From Bordetella genomosp. 13 (lineage in GTDB: Bacteria; Pseudomonadota; Gammaproteobacteria; Burkholderiales; Burkholderiaceae_B), in contig NZ_CP021111.1 of assembly GCF_002119665.1 (NCBI RefSeq), positions 1,798,001-1,862,000 on the forward strand: a DNA stretch of 64,000 nucleotides. Reading direction: 5' to 3'. Below the pieces are notes generated by a model that did not search any database, was not told the origin of the DNA, and was given only the letters and a program-made list of their open reading frames with translations. Every line of letters starts with the position of its first letter. Position 1 is the stretch's first letter. Positions 41,422-49,956 of the stretch are shown here, one piece after another. The translations under genes and the position numbers were made by a program.

Positions 41422-43605
41422 CTACTGCCCCATCGCCGGATCGCTGACCGACGGCTTGCCGGTTTCGACGCGGCCCGCGAACCGGCGCGCATAGGCGTCG
41501 TCGCCGCGGACGGTGGCCGTGAAGTCGTACCAGCTGCCGCTGCGCTGCAGGGGCCAGTGCTGTTCCGCCTGTCCCTGCGCGGGCACGGTCACGCTCCAGC
41601 TGGCGCCGTTGGGGTAATAGGCATTGGGCACGATGTCGAACGTGCACTCGGCGTCACCCGTATTGATGAAAGTGACGTACACGTCGCCGTTGGCCACGTC
41701 GTAGCACACGCGGATCTCGGGCGCCGCGGCGCCGGCCGCGCGCAGCGTGTTCACGTTGCCCTGGAAGTGGCGATGGAAGCCGTTGGGCCCCAGCACCCAC
41801 AGGTCGTACGCGCCGGCGTCGTCCACCACGCTCCAGCTGTCCTCCAGCTGCTTGCCGGCCTCCACCGTGTAGCGGCGCGGCACGCGGTCCAGGTGCAGGC
41901 GGTCGTACACCTGGAATACCGCGCCCGCCGTGCCGGTGTTCGAGAACACCAGCCCCATGCGCATGCCCGACACGTCCACCCGGCCGCTGGTGTGCAGTTC
42001 ATAGGGCAGCGCGCGCGAGAAGCGCATGCCCGCGGCCTGGCGCGGCAGCGACTGGTCGCCCGTGGCGGGCACGGGCACCTGGGCCAGCACCTGCTGCGCC
42101 GCGCGCACGGCGTCGGCCTCGGTCCTGGTCAGCAGCGTCAGGTCGGGCAAGGCCTGGGCGTTCGGGTTCTCGAAGTCGAAGGCCGAGGTCAGGTCGCCCA
42201 GCACCGCGCGGCGCCACGGACTGATGTTGGTCTCGGCCACGCCGAAGCGGGCTTCCAGGAAACGCAGCACCGAAGTGTGATCTGAGGCCTGCGAGTTGAC
42301 CCAGCCGCCGCGGCTCCACGGCGAGACCACATACATGGGCACGCGCGGACCCGGGCCGTACACCTCGTTGTCGGCAGGATCCTGCACCGAGGCCACGGTG
42401 TGATACTCGGCCTGCGTCTCCACGGTCGAGGCCCCGGCCAGCGTGCCGTCCGCGTTGTACGACGGCGCGGCGGGCGGCGGCACGTGGTCGAAGTATCCGT
42501 CGTTCTCGTCGAAATTGACGAACAGCACGGTCTTGCTCCACACCTCGGGGTTGGCGGTCAGCGCATCCAGCACCTCCTGGATGTACCACGCGCCCTGGAT
42601 CGGGCTGGACGGGCCGGGGTGCTCGGAATACGTTTCCGGCGCCACGATCCACGACACCTGCGGCAGGCTGCCGTTGGCCACGTCGTCACGCAGCGCCTGC
42701 AGCAGGCCGCCATCCGGCATGGTGTTGGCCACGCCCTTGTACAGCGGATTGGCGGCATCCACCGCCGGCGTCCAGGCCGGATACGGCGCGCCGTCCGGGC
42801 CGTTCCCCGCCGCCTCGTTGGCGCGGCGGAACTGCTGGAAGCCGGCCAGCGAATTGTCGGTGAAGTTGTCGGGCAGGTTCTGGTAGACCTTCCAGCTCAC
42901 GCCCGCTTCCTGCAGGCGTTCGGGATAGGTCTTCCAGGTCCAGCCCGTGGTCGAGGCGCCCAGGCCATCCCATTGGTTGCGCGTGGACGGGCCGTTGTTC
43001 TCGCCGGCGGGATCGTTGGTGCCGGACCACAGGAACAGGCGGTTGGTGTTGGTGCCGCCGTGCGTCGAACAGTGATAGGCATCGCACAGGGTGAAGGCGT
43101 CGGCCAGCGCGAACTGGAAAGCCAGCTCGGCCTCGCGGAAATAGCCCATGGACTGGTCCTGCTTGTAGCGCGGCCATTCCTGCATGCGGCCGCGGTCCCA
43201 GGCTTGATGGGCGTCGACATAGTCGTGCGGCGTGCCGCGCACGCGCTGGGCGTTGCCGCGGCTGCTGTCCAGGTGATACGGCATCACCACGCGCGTGCCG
43301 TTGGACTGCTCCCATACCGTGCGGCCGTCGGGCAGCGGGATGGTGAAGCGGTCGCCGAAACCGCGCACGCCGTTCAATGTGCCGAAGTAGTTGTCGAACG
43401 AGCGGTTTTCCTGCATCAGGATCACCACGTGCTCGACGTCCTGGATCGTGCCGGTGCGGTTGTTCGCGGGAATCGCCAGCGCGCGGCGGATGCTGGGCGG
43501 GAACAGCGACAGCGCGGTCATGCCGCCCGCGGCCATCGCGGTATTGCGCAGAAAGCGGCGCTTGCCGGTGTCGGCGGGGCCGAACGTATCGTCGTGTCGG
43601 GACAT
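41422..43605 (-). CDS. plcN: Phospholipase C, phosphocholine-specific (non-hemolytic PlcN type)
   Basis: 727 residues. It cleaves phosphatidylcholine-type lipids to diacylglycerol and phosphocholine outside the cell. Alkaline-phosphatase-like fold motifs are clear: VEHVVILMQENRSFDNYFG, LWSGTNDPAG, TVLFVNFDENDGYFDHVPPP and DHTSVLRFLEARFG. Two C-terminal domains of unknown function typical of bacterial PLC follow (about 510-727). The N-terminus is a Tat-like signal (K15-R16-R17-F18-L19-R20, then a hydrophobic stretch and ALA), with lysine where the first arginine is expected. P. aeruginosa homologues are exported by Tat and then by a T2SS; a T2SS cluster starts 500 bases away here. Confidence 0.92.
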   Translation of the reverse strand: MSRHDDTFGPADTGKRRFLRNTAMAAGGMTALSLFPPSIRRALAIPANNRTGTIQDVEHVVILMQENRSFDNYFGTLNGVRGFGDRFTIPLPDGRTVWEQSNGTRVVMPYHLDSSRGNAQRVRGTPHDYVDAHQAWDRGRMQEWPRYKQDQSMGYFREAELAFQFALADAFTLCDAYHCSTHGGTNTNRLFLWSGTNDPAGENNGPSTRNQWDGLGASTTGWTWKTYPERLQEAGVSWKVYQNLPDNFTDNSLAGFQQFRRANEAAGNGPDGAPYPAWTPAVDAANPLYKGVANTMPDGGLLQALRDDVANGSLPQVSWIVAPETYSEHPGPSSPIQGAWYIQEVLDALTANPEVWSKTVLFVNFDENDGYFDHVPPPAAPSYNADGTLAGASTVETQAEYHTVASVQDPADNEVYGPGPRVPMYVVSPWSRGGWVNSQASDHTSVLRFLEARFGVAETNISPWRRAVLGDLTSAFDFENPNAQALPDLTLLTRTEADAVRAAQQVLAQVPVPATGDQSLPRQAAGMRFSRALPYELHTSGRVDVSGMRMGLVFSNTGTAGAVFQVYDRLHLDRVPRRYTVEAGKQLEDSWSVVDDAGAYDLWVLGPNGFHRHFQGNVNTLRAAGAAAPEIRVCYDVANGDVYVTFINTGDAECTFDIVPNAYYPNGASWSVTVPAQGQAEQHWPLQRSGSWYDFTATVRGDDAYARRFAGRVETGKPSVSDPAMGQ

Positions 43606-43639
43606 CTTTGTGTTTTCCTTTGGATGCGTCGTGCCGGGT

Positions 43640-43828
43640 TCAGGGAGCGCAGCGCAGCTGCGGCTGCTCGGCGGGCGGCGTGCCGGGCTCGGTCGGGGTC
43701 TCGCCGCCGCCGTCGTCCGGGTCCGAGTCGTGGTCGTCGCCGCCGCAGGCCGACAGTGCCAGGGTCATACCCAGCAGCAGGCAGGCGCCCAGGCGCCGCC
43801 ACGGACGTGCATAGCTTTCGTCAAGCAT
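43640..43828 (-). CDS. Small acidic lipoprotein upstream of phospholipase C
   Basis: 62 residues. A charged start and a hydrophobic segment end in the lipobox LALSACGG, with the lipidated cysteine at C28. The +2 glycine predicts outer-membrane sorting. The mature part has only 35 residues: an Asp/Gly cluster (DDHDSDPDDGGGE) resembling a calcium-binding DxDxDG loop, a Pro/Thr tail and a second cysteine near the end. AGAGGA precedes ATG 43828. It is 34 bases upstream of plcN on the same strand, so it is probably co-transcribed. No function is known; I do not recognise a family. Confidence 0.7.
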   Translation of the reverse strand: MLDESYARPWRRLGACLLLGMTLALSACGGDDHDSDPDDGGGETPTEPGTPPAEQPQLRCAP

Positions 43829-44061
43829 GGTTCCTCTCTTGTGTCGCGAGTGAAAACACCGGGAGCCGGTCAGCGCTTGCGCGACCGATCAGCCCGACAT
43901 GCTGGAGGGGCGAGGTGAACCGGGGATGAAGCGGAGCGGAAATCGGCTGATCGAAGAATCAGGAAATCTTTGGGATCGCGGCGGCAATACGCCCGCCCGT
44001 CGGATGCGGAATTGCGCCCATCGCGGCGGGCCGTGCGGCCAGCCTGTACACTGCGGCCTGG

Positions 44062-44079
44062 CTGTCCATAAACTGTCAT
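44062..44079 (+). promoter_or_regulatory. PhoB (Pho) box upstream of the gsp operon
   Basis: The 18 bases CTGTCCATAAACTGTCAT match the Pho-box layout of two CTGTCAT heptamers with a 4-base AT-rich spacer: first heptamer 5 of 7, spacer TAAA, second heptamer 7 of 7. A -10-like TATGGT (44090-44095) lies 10 bases downstream, the spacing known for PhoB-activated promoters. Transcription would start near 44102, before ATG 44136. Confidence 0.7.
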
Positions 44080-44093
44080 ACCGCGCCGGTATG
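44077..44093. promoter_or_regulatory. Inverted repeat overlapping Pho box and -10 of gspC
   Basis: CATACCG and CGGTATG are perfect 7-bp arms with a 3-base spacer. The left arm overlaps the last bases of the Pho box and the right arm overlaps the -10, so a bound repressor could block PhoB activation. Confidence 0.4.
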
Positions 44094-44135
44094 GTCCGCC
44101 ATTCCCCGCTTGCCGCCATCCCAGACACCCTCTTC

Positions 44136-44579
44136 ATGCGCTTCACCGCCCGCTCGTTCCGCCCCACTTTGCCCGGCGCCGCCCGGCTGGCCGCCATCGT
44201 CGCGGCGGCGGCGGCCATCGGGGTATGGGGTGCGGTCCTGCTGGCGCCCAGTCCGTCGCGGCTGCCGCCGGCCGTGGCGGCGGCGCCGGTGCGGCAGTCC
44301 AATGTCGAGCCCGTCGCGCTGTGGTTCGGCCGCGATGGCGTGCTGCAGACGCAGATCGCCGTGCTGGGCCTGATCGCCCAGGGCAGCAACGGCGCCGCGG
44401 TGGTCAGCGTCAACGGCGGGCCCCCGACGGCGCTGGCGGTGGGCCAGACAGCCGCACCGGGCATCGTGCTGGCCGGCGTCGATGCGCAGGGCGTGATCCT
44501 GGACGCCAACGGCACCCGCACCCGGGTCGCCGCGCCGCCCTTCGACGCGGTGCCGGGCGGCATCGTGCCGGTGCGCTAG
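44136..44579 (+). CDS. gspC: Type II secretion protein GspC, short form
   Basis: 147 residues from ATG 44136. One membrane segment (AARLAAIVAAAAAIGVWGAVLL) is followed by a periplasmic homology region: VEPVALWFGRDG, AVLGLIAQGSNGAAVVSVNGGPP, and a closing AAPPFDAVPGGIVPV. GspC links the inner-membrane platform to the secretin through this region. The usual C-terminal PDZ or coiled-coil domain is missing. ATG 44136 is preferred because an earlier in-frame ATG (44091) lies within the predicted promoter. It is the first gene of the C-G-H-I-J-K-L-M-N operon. Confidence 0.78.
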   Translation: MRFTARSFRPTLPGAARLAAIVAAAAAIGVWGAVLLAPSPSRLPPAVAAAPVRQSNVEPVALWFGRDGVLQTQIAVLGLIAQGSNGAAVVSVNGGPPTALAVGQTAAPGIVLAGVDAQGVILDANGTRTRVAAPPFDAVPGGIVPVR

Positions 44580-44697
44580 GGTCACGGGGCGCTCTGTCCG
44601 CCCATCTTTCAATTCAATGACATTTCAAGCAGACTACGTGAATTTGTCACATTGGAACGCGACAATGCCCGGCTTGACTGATTCCCCGGAGGACACT

Positions 44698-45126
44698 GTG
44701 CGTCGGTACCCACTCAAGGCTCGCCGCCAGCAAGGCTTCACGCTGATCGAGATCATGGTGGTGGTCGTGATCATGGGCATTCTCGCCGCCCTGGTCGTGC
44801 CGCGCGTCCTCGACCGTCCCGACCAGGCCCGCCAGGTGGCCGCCAAGCAGGACATCTCCGGCCTGATGCAGGCGCTCAAGCTGTACCGTCTCGACAATGG
44901 CCGCTATCCCAGCACCCAGCAGGGCCTGCGCGCCCTGGTCGAGCGTCCCGAAGGCGCCAAGGCCTGGCGCCCGTATCTCGACCGCCTGCCCAACGACCCC
45001 TGGGGCCAGCCCTATCAGTACCTCAACCCCGGAGTGAAGAGCGAGATCGACGTGTTCTCGTTCGGCGCCGACGGCAAACCGGGCGGAGAGCAAGGCGATG
45101 CGGACATCGGTTCGTGGGAGCTCTGA
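44698..45126 (+). CDS. gspG: Type II secretion major pseudopilin GspG
   Basis: 142 residues from GTG 44698, which has GGAGG 6 bases upstream; this decides the start over the longer open frame. The prepilin leader MRRYPLKARRQQG is cut before FTLIEIMVVVVIMGI by the prepilin peptidase, with the conserved Glu at +5. The rest carries the GspG signatures KLYRLDNGRYPSTQQGL and DPWGQPYQYLNPG with the calcium-loop region near the end. It is the main subunit of the periplasmic pseudopilus. Confidence 0.95.
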   Translation: MRRYPLKARRQQGFTLIEIMVVVVIMGILAALVVPRVLDRPDQARQVAAKQDISGLMQALKLYRLDNGRYPSTQQGLRALVERPEGAKAWRPYLDRLPNDPWGQPYQYLNPGVKSEIDVFSFGADGKPGGEQGDADIGSWEL

Positions 45127-45589
45127 ACGGGGCTTCACGCTCGTCGAGGTCCTGGTAGTCCTGGTCATCATCGGCATCGGGGCTTCCATGGTCAGCCTGG
45201 CGGCCTTCTCGGGGCCCGACCGGCGCCTGCGCAGCGATGCCGAACGCCTGGTCGACGCCTTCTCCGCCGCCCAAAGCGAAGCGCGCGGCGATGGCCGCAC
45301 CATTCGCTGGCGCGCCGACGACGGCGGCTGGTATTTCGAACGGCGCGGCCGTTCCGAACAAATCAGCGCGCAGGACGACGGCCCGGCCGTGCCGGACAGG
45401 TTCGCCGGCGACGACCTGCTGGCCGAACGCGCCTGGCAGAAGGCTCCGGTCGCGGTGCGCGCCGACCCCGCGCTGCCGCTGACGTTCGGCACCGAATGGA
45501 TCGCGCCGCCCATGGTCCTGCAGCTGCAGGCCGATGGCGAAAGCCTCACCATCACGCGCGACGCCGCGGGCCGGTATGCGATCGAATAG
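45098..45589 (+). CDS. gspH: Type II secretion minor pseudopilin GspH
   Basis: 163 residues. The prepilin motif is SSERGFTLVEVLVVLVIIG with cleavage after the glycine at residue 12. The body has the GspH pattern DRRLRSDAERLVDAFSAAQ and WRADDGGWYFERRG. The gene overlaps the end of gspG by 29 bases, so translation is coupled. It is a minor subunit of the pseudopilus. Confidence 0.9.
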   Translation: MRTSVRGSSERGFTLVEVLVVLVIIGIGASMVSLAAFSGPDRRLRSDAERLVDAFSAAQSEARGDGRTIRWRADDGGWYFERRGRSEQISAQDDGPAVPDRFAGDDLLAERAWQKAPVAVRADPALPLTFGTEWIAPPMVLQLQADGESLTITRDAAGRYAIE

Positions 45590-45962
45590 CGCGAAGCGCG
45601 AGCGCGGCTTCACGCTCATCGAGGTGCTGGTCGCGCTGGCCATCATCGCCGTCGCCATGGGCGCGGCCATGCGCGCCACCAGCGTGATGATCAGCAACAA
45701 TCGCGCACTGCAGGACAAGACCCTGGCGCTGATGGCCGCCGAGAACGCGCTGGCCCAGCTGCGCCTGGAACAGACGCTGCCGCAGCCCGGCAAGCGCACC
45801 GTCGCCTGTCCGCAAGGCGGGCAGGCCATGCAGTGCGAACTCATCGTCACCAGCTCCCTGAACCGCAGCTTCCGCCAGGTGACGGTGCGCGTGCATCCGG
45901 CGGGCGATGCGGGCGAGACCACCATCGCGCAACTGAGCGGCCTCGTGTCGACGCTGCGATGA
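45576..45962 (+). CDS. gspI: Type II secretion minor pseudopilin GspI
   Basis: 128 residues from ATG 45576. A short leader (MRSNSAKRERG) precedes FTLIEVLVALAIIAVAMGA, then the GspI pattern TLALMAAENALAQLRLEQTLPQPG. It overlaps gspH by 14 bases. GspI, J and K form the tip complex of the pseudopilus. Confidence 0.92.
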   Translation: MRSNSAKRERGFTLIEVLVALAIIAVAMGAAMRATSVMISNNRALQDKTLALMAAENALAQLRLEQTLPQPGKRTVACPQGGQAMQCELIVTSSLNRSFRQVTVRVHPAGDAGETTIAQLSGLVSTLR

Positions 45963-46570
45963 GACGTCGTCCCCCTTCCCGGCGCCAGCGCGGCTTCACC
46001 CTGATCGAGGTGCTGGTGGCCATCGCGCTGCTGGCGCTGGTCAGCCTGATGGCGTGGCGCGGCCTGGCGCAGGTGTCCGATGCGCGCGAGTGGATCGACG
46101 CCGAGGCGCAGGACAACGACATGATCGTGCGCGTGCTGGGCCAGCTCGAACGCGACGTGAACCAGGCCTACGTGGGCGGCCTGCGCAATGCGGCCGCCGC
46201 CGATGGCGGACTGCCGGAAGGCGTGCAAGTGCTGCGCGGCGACGGCGCCGCCGCGCCGCTGCTGGATATCGTCCGCGCCTCCCCCGACCAGCCCGGCATG
46301 TGGCAGCGCGTGGTGTGGCAGTTGCGCTCCGACGGGCTGTGGCGCTACGTGGGGCTGGCGGGCAACCGCTATCCGCTGCCCGCGCCGCAGAGCGGCGCGC
46401 TGGTCATGCCGCAGGTCACGGCGCTGCGGCTGCGCGCCTGGGTGCCGGGCAGCGGCTGGGCGAACCTGCCGGCCGATCTGCCCGCGCAGGCCACCGGCCT
46501 GGACATCGAGCTCGAACGGCGGCATCGCACCGTCATGCAGCAGTTCAACCGCGTGCTGGTGCTGCAATGA
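45959..46570 (+). CDS. gspJ: Type II secretion minor pseudopilin GspJ
   Basis: 203 residues. The leader RRRPPSRRQRG precedes FTLIEVLVAIALLALVSLM. The body has WRGLAQVSDAREWID, LGQLERDVNQAYVGG and a long C-terminal beta part, as in GspJ. Its ATG overlaps the gspI stop (ATGA). It is part of the pseudopilus tip. Confidence 0.92.
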   Translation: MRRRPPSRRQRGFTLIEVLVAIALLALVSLMAWRGLAQVSDAREWIDAEAQDNDMIVRVLGQLERDVNQAYVGGLRNAAAADGGLPEGVQVLRGDGAAAPLLDIVRASPDQPGMWQRVVWQLRSDGLWRYVGLAGNRYPLPAPQSGALVMPQVTALRLRAWVPGSGWANLPADLPAQATGLDIELERRHRTVMQQFNRVLVLQ

Positions 46571-47541
46571 AGCCCCGCCAGTCCTCCCGCCAGCGCGGCG
46601 CCGCGGTCATCGGGGCGCTCATCATCGTGGCCGTCGTGGCCGCGCTCAGCAGCAGCCTGTTCCTGCGCCAGACCGCCACCATGCGGCAGGTCGAGAACGA
46701 AGAGGCGCGCGTGCAGGCGCGCTGGCTGCTGATGGGCGGCATCGACTGGGCGCGGCTGATGCTGCGCGACCATGCGCGGCGCGAGGCCACCACCCAGGGC
46801 GACCAGGTGTGGGCCACGCCCATCCTGGACACCCGCATCGAGCAGCCGGGCGACGAACGCGTGGCCGTGTTCTCGGGCTACATCGAAGACGAACAGGGCA
46901 AGTTCAACCTGTACAACCTGGCCACCGGCGGGACGATATCCGAGGAGGACCTGCAGGCCCTGGGCCGGCTGTTGTCCAACGTGGGCATGCCCGCCCAGCT
47001 GGCGCCGCAGATGGCAGGACTGATCGCGCTGGCCCAGCCGCCCGCGCCGCAGGCCTCGGCCGACGGCCAGACCGGCTCGACGGCCGCCGAGGCGGCCGCC
47101 GGAGCGGCGACACGAGCCAAGGCCGATGCGCCGCTGCCGCGCGGCATCGACGACCTGGCCGGCCTGCTGGGCGCGGACGACGCCACGCGCCAGGCCATGC
47201 GGCGTACCATGACCGTGCTGCCCACGCGCACCAGCGTCAACGTCAATACCGCCCCGCCCGAAGTGCTGGCCGCGCTGGTGCCCGGCCTGTCGTTGGGGCA
47301 GGCTCGCAACATCGCCGGCGAGCGCGACCGCGGCCGCTGGTTCCTCAATAGCGGAGACTTCGCCAACCGTGTCGCCGGCACGGGCAGCGAGATCCAGGTG
47401 CCCACGGTGGTCACCACCAGCGACTGGTACATGGCCACGGGCACCGTGGTATACCAGCGCGCGCGCGTCTCCATGCAGGCCCTGCTGCAAAGTTCGGCCG
47501 GGGGGGCTCCGCGCACCCTCTGGACCCGGGAAATCATGTGA
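46567..47541 (+). CDS. gspK: Type II secretion minor pseudopilin GspK
   Basis: 324 residues. The leader (KPRQSSRQRG) precedes AAVIGALIIVAVVAALSS; as in other GspK proteins the +5 glutamate is absent. Large alpha-helical insert, VFSGYIEDEQGKFNLYNLA and the SVNVNTAPPEVLAALVPGLS block are diagnostic. An Ala/Gln-rich linker (about residues 158-190) is longer than usual. ATGA-coupled to gspJ. It caps the pseudopilus and may contact substrate. Confidence 0.93.
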   Translation: MKPRQSSRQRGAAVIGALIIVAVVAALSSSLFLRQTATMRQVENEEARVQARWLLMGGIDWARLMLRDHARREATTQGDQVWATPILDTRIEQPGDERVAVFSGYIEDEQGKFNLYNLATGGTISEEDLQALGRLLSNVGMPAQLAPQMAGLIALAQPPAPQASADGQTGSTAAEAAAGAATRAKADAPLPRGIDDLAGLLGADDATRQAMRRTMTVLPTRTSVNVNTAPPEVLAALVPGLSLGQARNIAGERDRGRWFLNSGDFANRVAGTGSEIQVPTVVTTSDWYMATGTVVYQRARVSMQALLQSSAGGAPRTLWTREIM

Positions 47542-48545
47542 AGAATATCCTGCGTATCGCCCTACCCCCGCTGGCCGAACTCACGGCCGCCACGCTGCTG
47601 GACTACGCGTGGTTCGACCGCCGCGGCCAGCGCGCCCGTCACGGCACCCTGGCGCCCGCGGCGCTGGCGGGCGCCTTCCCTCACGTGCCGGTGCAGGCCG
47701 TGCTGCATCCGCACGACGCCATCGTGGCCACCGTGCAGGTGCCCGCCGTGGCCGCCTCGCGCTTCGGCGCCGCGGTGCGCGGCGCGCTCGAGGCGCTCGT
47801 GCTGAGCGACATGGACAGCCTGGCCGTGGGCCACGGCACGCGCGCCTCGGACGGCACGGTGCTCGTGGCCTGGGCCGACAGCGCGGCGCTGCAGCGCGCC
47901 TGGACGCTGCTGTCCCAGGCCGGCCTGCCGGTGCGCGCCCTGGTGCCCGCGCAAACGCTGGCCGGTCCGGACGATGCGGATGCCGAGGCGCCGCTGGGCT
48001 CGCCCGACGATCCGCGCTGGCTGGCCGAGGCGCCGGCCTGGTCGCTGGCATTGCCGCACCTGGCTCCGCAGCAGGCTTCGCGCTGGCGCCCGGCGCTGCG
48101 CTGGGCCGCCGTGGCGGCCGTGCTGTGGATCGCCGGCCTGAACCTGTACGCCGCGCAGCTGCGCGGCGAGGCCACGCGCCTGCGCGAGACCATGGTGACG
48201 CAGGTGCGCGACACCTTCCCCGGCACGCCCGTCGTGCTGGACGCGGTGCGCCAGGCCGAACAAGGCTACAACGCGCTGCTGGCGGGCAGCGGTTCCGGCA
48301 ATGCGGGCGACTTCATGACCCTGGCGCGCGGCGCCGCGCAGGTGCTGCCCTTTGCCGCCGACCACGTCGACCGTCTGGTCTACAAAGACCGGACCCTGAC
48401 GCTGCAACTGGCCCCCAGCAAGGACGGCGACGATGACCGCGTGGGCGACGTGCCCGCCATCGTCCAGAAGGCCACGGCGCTGGGCCTGCGCGTCGAACGC
48501 GAAGAGAGCACCCCCAATTGGCGCATCGTGCAGGCGCAACCATGA
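47538..48545 (+). CDS. gspL: Type II secretion inner-membrane platform protein GspL
   Basis: 335 residues, GTG start overlapping the gspK stop. An actin-like cytoplasmic domain (about 1-185; VPVQAVLHPHDAIVATV, LVLSDMDSLAVGHGTR) is followed by one membrane helix (LRWAAVAAVLWIAGLNLY) and a ferredoxin-like periplasmic domain. GspL connects the ATPase GspE to GspM and the platform. The cytoplasmic domain is shorter than in enterics. Confidence 0.88.
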   Translation: MKNILRIALPPLAELTAATLLDYAWFDRRGQRARHGTLAPAALAGAFPHVPVQAVLHPHDAIVATVQVPAVAASRFGAAVRGALEALVLSDMDSLAVGHGTRASDGTVLVAWADSAALQRAWTLLSQAGLPVRALVPAQTLAGPDDADAEAPLGSPDDPRWLAEAPAWSLALPHLAPQQASRWRPALRWAAVAAVLWIAGLNLYAAQLRGEATRLRETMVTQVRDTFPGTPVVLDAVRQAEQGYNALLAGSGSGNAGDFMTLARGAAQVLPFAADHVDRLVYKDRTLTLQLAPSKDGDDDRVGDVPAIVQKATALGLRVEREESTPNWRIVQAQP

Positions 48546-49150
48546 CGACGAGAACTTCCACCTTGCAACCTGCCCTGCGCAAGCTGGGCGACCGCTACGC
48601 ACGCATACGGCGCGATTTCCAGGCCTGGCTGGCGCGCCTGGCTCCGCGCGAACGGCGCCTGCTGGGCGCGGGCGCCGCCGTGGCCGGCGCCGCCATCGTG
48701 TGGCTGCTGCTGATCGAACCCGCCATGAAGTCGGTGCGCGACCTGGGCGCAGAACTGCCCAAGCTGCGCGCCCAGTCCGCCACCGTGGCCGACCTGACGG
48801 CCCGCGCGCGCAGCCTGCAGCGCGGCGGCACGGCGACCGCGGGCGCCTTGCCCACCGATGCCGAACTGCGCGCCAGCCTGCGCCAGGCAGGACTGGCCGA
48901 GAATCAGTGGACCGTGGTCCCGCCCGACGGCAAGGCCGAGGGCCAGCGCCTCACCCTGTCGTTCACCGAGGCCCCGTCCGTGGCCGCGCTGCGCTGGCTC
49001 GACGGCGCGCCGCGCGACTGGCGGCTGGTGGTGGTCGACGTGGACATGACGCGTCCGCGCGATGCCGACGATCGGCGCCTGCCGGGCCGCCTCAGCGGCA
49101 CCGTGACCCTGATGCCCTACGACGCGGCGCAGAACGCGCAGCCGCGATGA
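48542..49150 (+). CDS. gspM: Type II secretion platform protein GspM
   Basis: 202 residues. A short cytoplasmic start ends in LAPRERRLLGAGAAVAGAA, the typical GspM entry into its single membrane helix, followed by a coiled-coil (LRAQSATVADLTARARSLQ) and a ferredoxin-like periplasmic domain. ATGA-coupled to gspL. It stabilises GspL in the platform. Confidence 0.9.
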   Translation: MTTRTSTLQPALRKLGDRYARIRRDFQAWLARLAPRERRLLGAGAAVAGAAIVWLLLIEPAMKSVRDLGAELPKLRAQSATVADLTARARSLQRGGTATAGALPTDAELRASLRQAGLAENQWTVVPPDGKAEGQRLTLSFTEAPSVAALRWLDGAPRDWRLVVVDVDMTRPRDADDRRLPGRLSGTVTLMPYDAAQNAQPR

Positions 49151-49890
49151 TCGAGTCCTTGCGCAAGTTCCGCATCGGCACGGTGCTGCTCGCGGCGGCC
49201 GTGGCCATCGCCGCCGCGCTGGCGGTACTGCCGGCCCGCTGGCTGCTGTGGCTGATGCCGTCCGACGCGCCCATCACGGTCGTCGATGCCGGCGGCACCC
49301 TGTGGGATGGCAGCGCCTGGATCGCGCTGGGCAGCCCGCAGTCGCGCCGCATGCTGACCGAGCCGGTGCAATGGCGCTGGAACGGCCTGTCGATCGAAGT
49401 GCGCCATCCCTGGCTGCGCGGGCCGGTGCGGTTGACGCCCGGACTGGGCGGCATGTCGGTGTCGGCCCAGCAGGCCACGCTTCCGGCCGCCGTGCTGGCC
49501 GGCTTGGGCATGCCCTGGAATACCCTCGCGCCGGGCGGGCAGCTCGATGTGCAGTGGCGCGCCTTCGACACCGGTTCCGTCTCGCAAGGCAACCTGGCCG
49601 ATGTCTACTGGCGCAACGCCAGTTCCGCCCTGTCGCCCATCACGCCCATCGGCGACTACCGCCTGCGCGCCGAAGGCGCGGGCCGCAACGTGAAGTTGAC
49701 GCTCAGCACCGACAAGGGCGCGCTGCAGCTGACGGGACTGGGGGAATGGAACGGCCGAAGGCTGACTTTCCGCGGCCAGGCCAAGGCCTCGGACAACGCC
49801 AGCGATGCGCAGCAGGCCGCGCTCGTCGGCCTGCTGACCGCCATCGGGCCGGAGCGCGACGGGGCCCATACCTTCGGCACGGGCCGCTAG
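49147..49890 (+). CDS. gspN: Type II secretion protein GspN
   Basis: 247 residues, with an N-terminal membrane anchor (IGTVLLAAAVAIAAALAVLP) and a beta-rich periplasmic part (VVDAGGTLWDGSAWIALG, LAPGGQLDVQWRAF). GspN is found in a subset of systems and its role is not well defined. ATGA-coupled to gspM and the last gene of the operon. It is convergent with gspE, 66 bases apart, with no clear terminator. Confidence 0.85.
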   Translation: MIESLRKFRIGTVLLAAAVAIAAALAVLPARWLLWLMPSDAPITVVDAGGTLWDGSAWIALGSPQSRRMLTEPVQWRWNGLSIEVRHPWLRGPVRLTPGLGGMSVSAQQATLPAAVLAGLGMPWNTLAPGGQLDVQWRAFDTGSVSQGNLADVYWRNASSALSPITPIGDYRLRAEGAGRNVKLTLSTDKGALQLTGLGEWNGRRLTFRGQAKASDNASDAQQAALVGLLTAIGPERDGAHTFGTGR

Positions 49891-49956
49891 ACGCGGCCCT
49901 GGCTCTCGGCGTTCGCGGCGCGGCGCCTCGCGCGACCGCCGCCGCGGCACGCGCCG

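Larger units (their letters stand above)
43829..44135. other. Divergent intergenic region between the phospholipase operon and gspC
   Basis: 307 bases without a supported gene. The right part holds a PhoB box, a -10 and an inverted repeat that would serve gspC. I found no second Pho box near the lipoprotein start, and no clear promoter in that direction. Confidence 0.55.
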
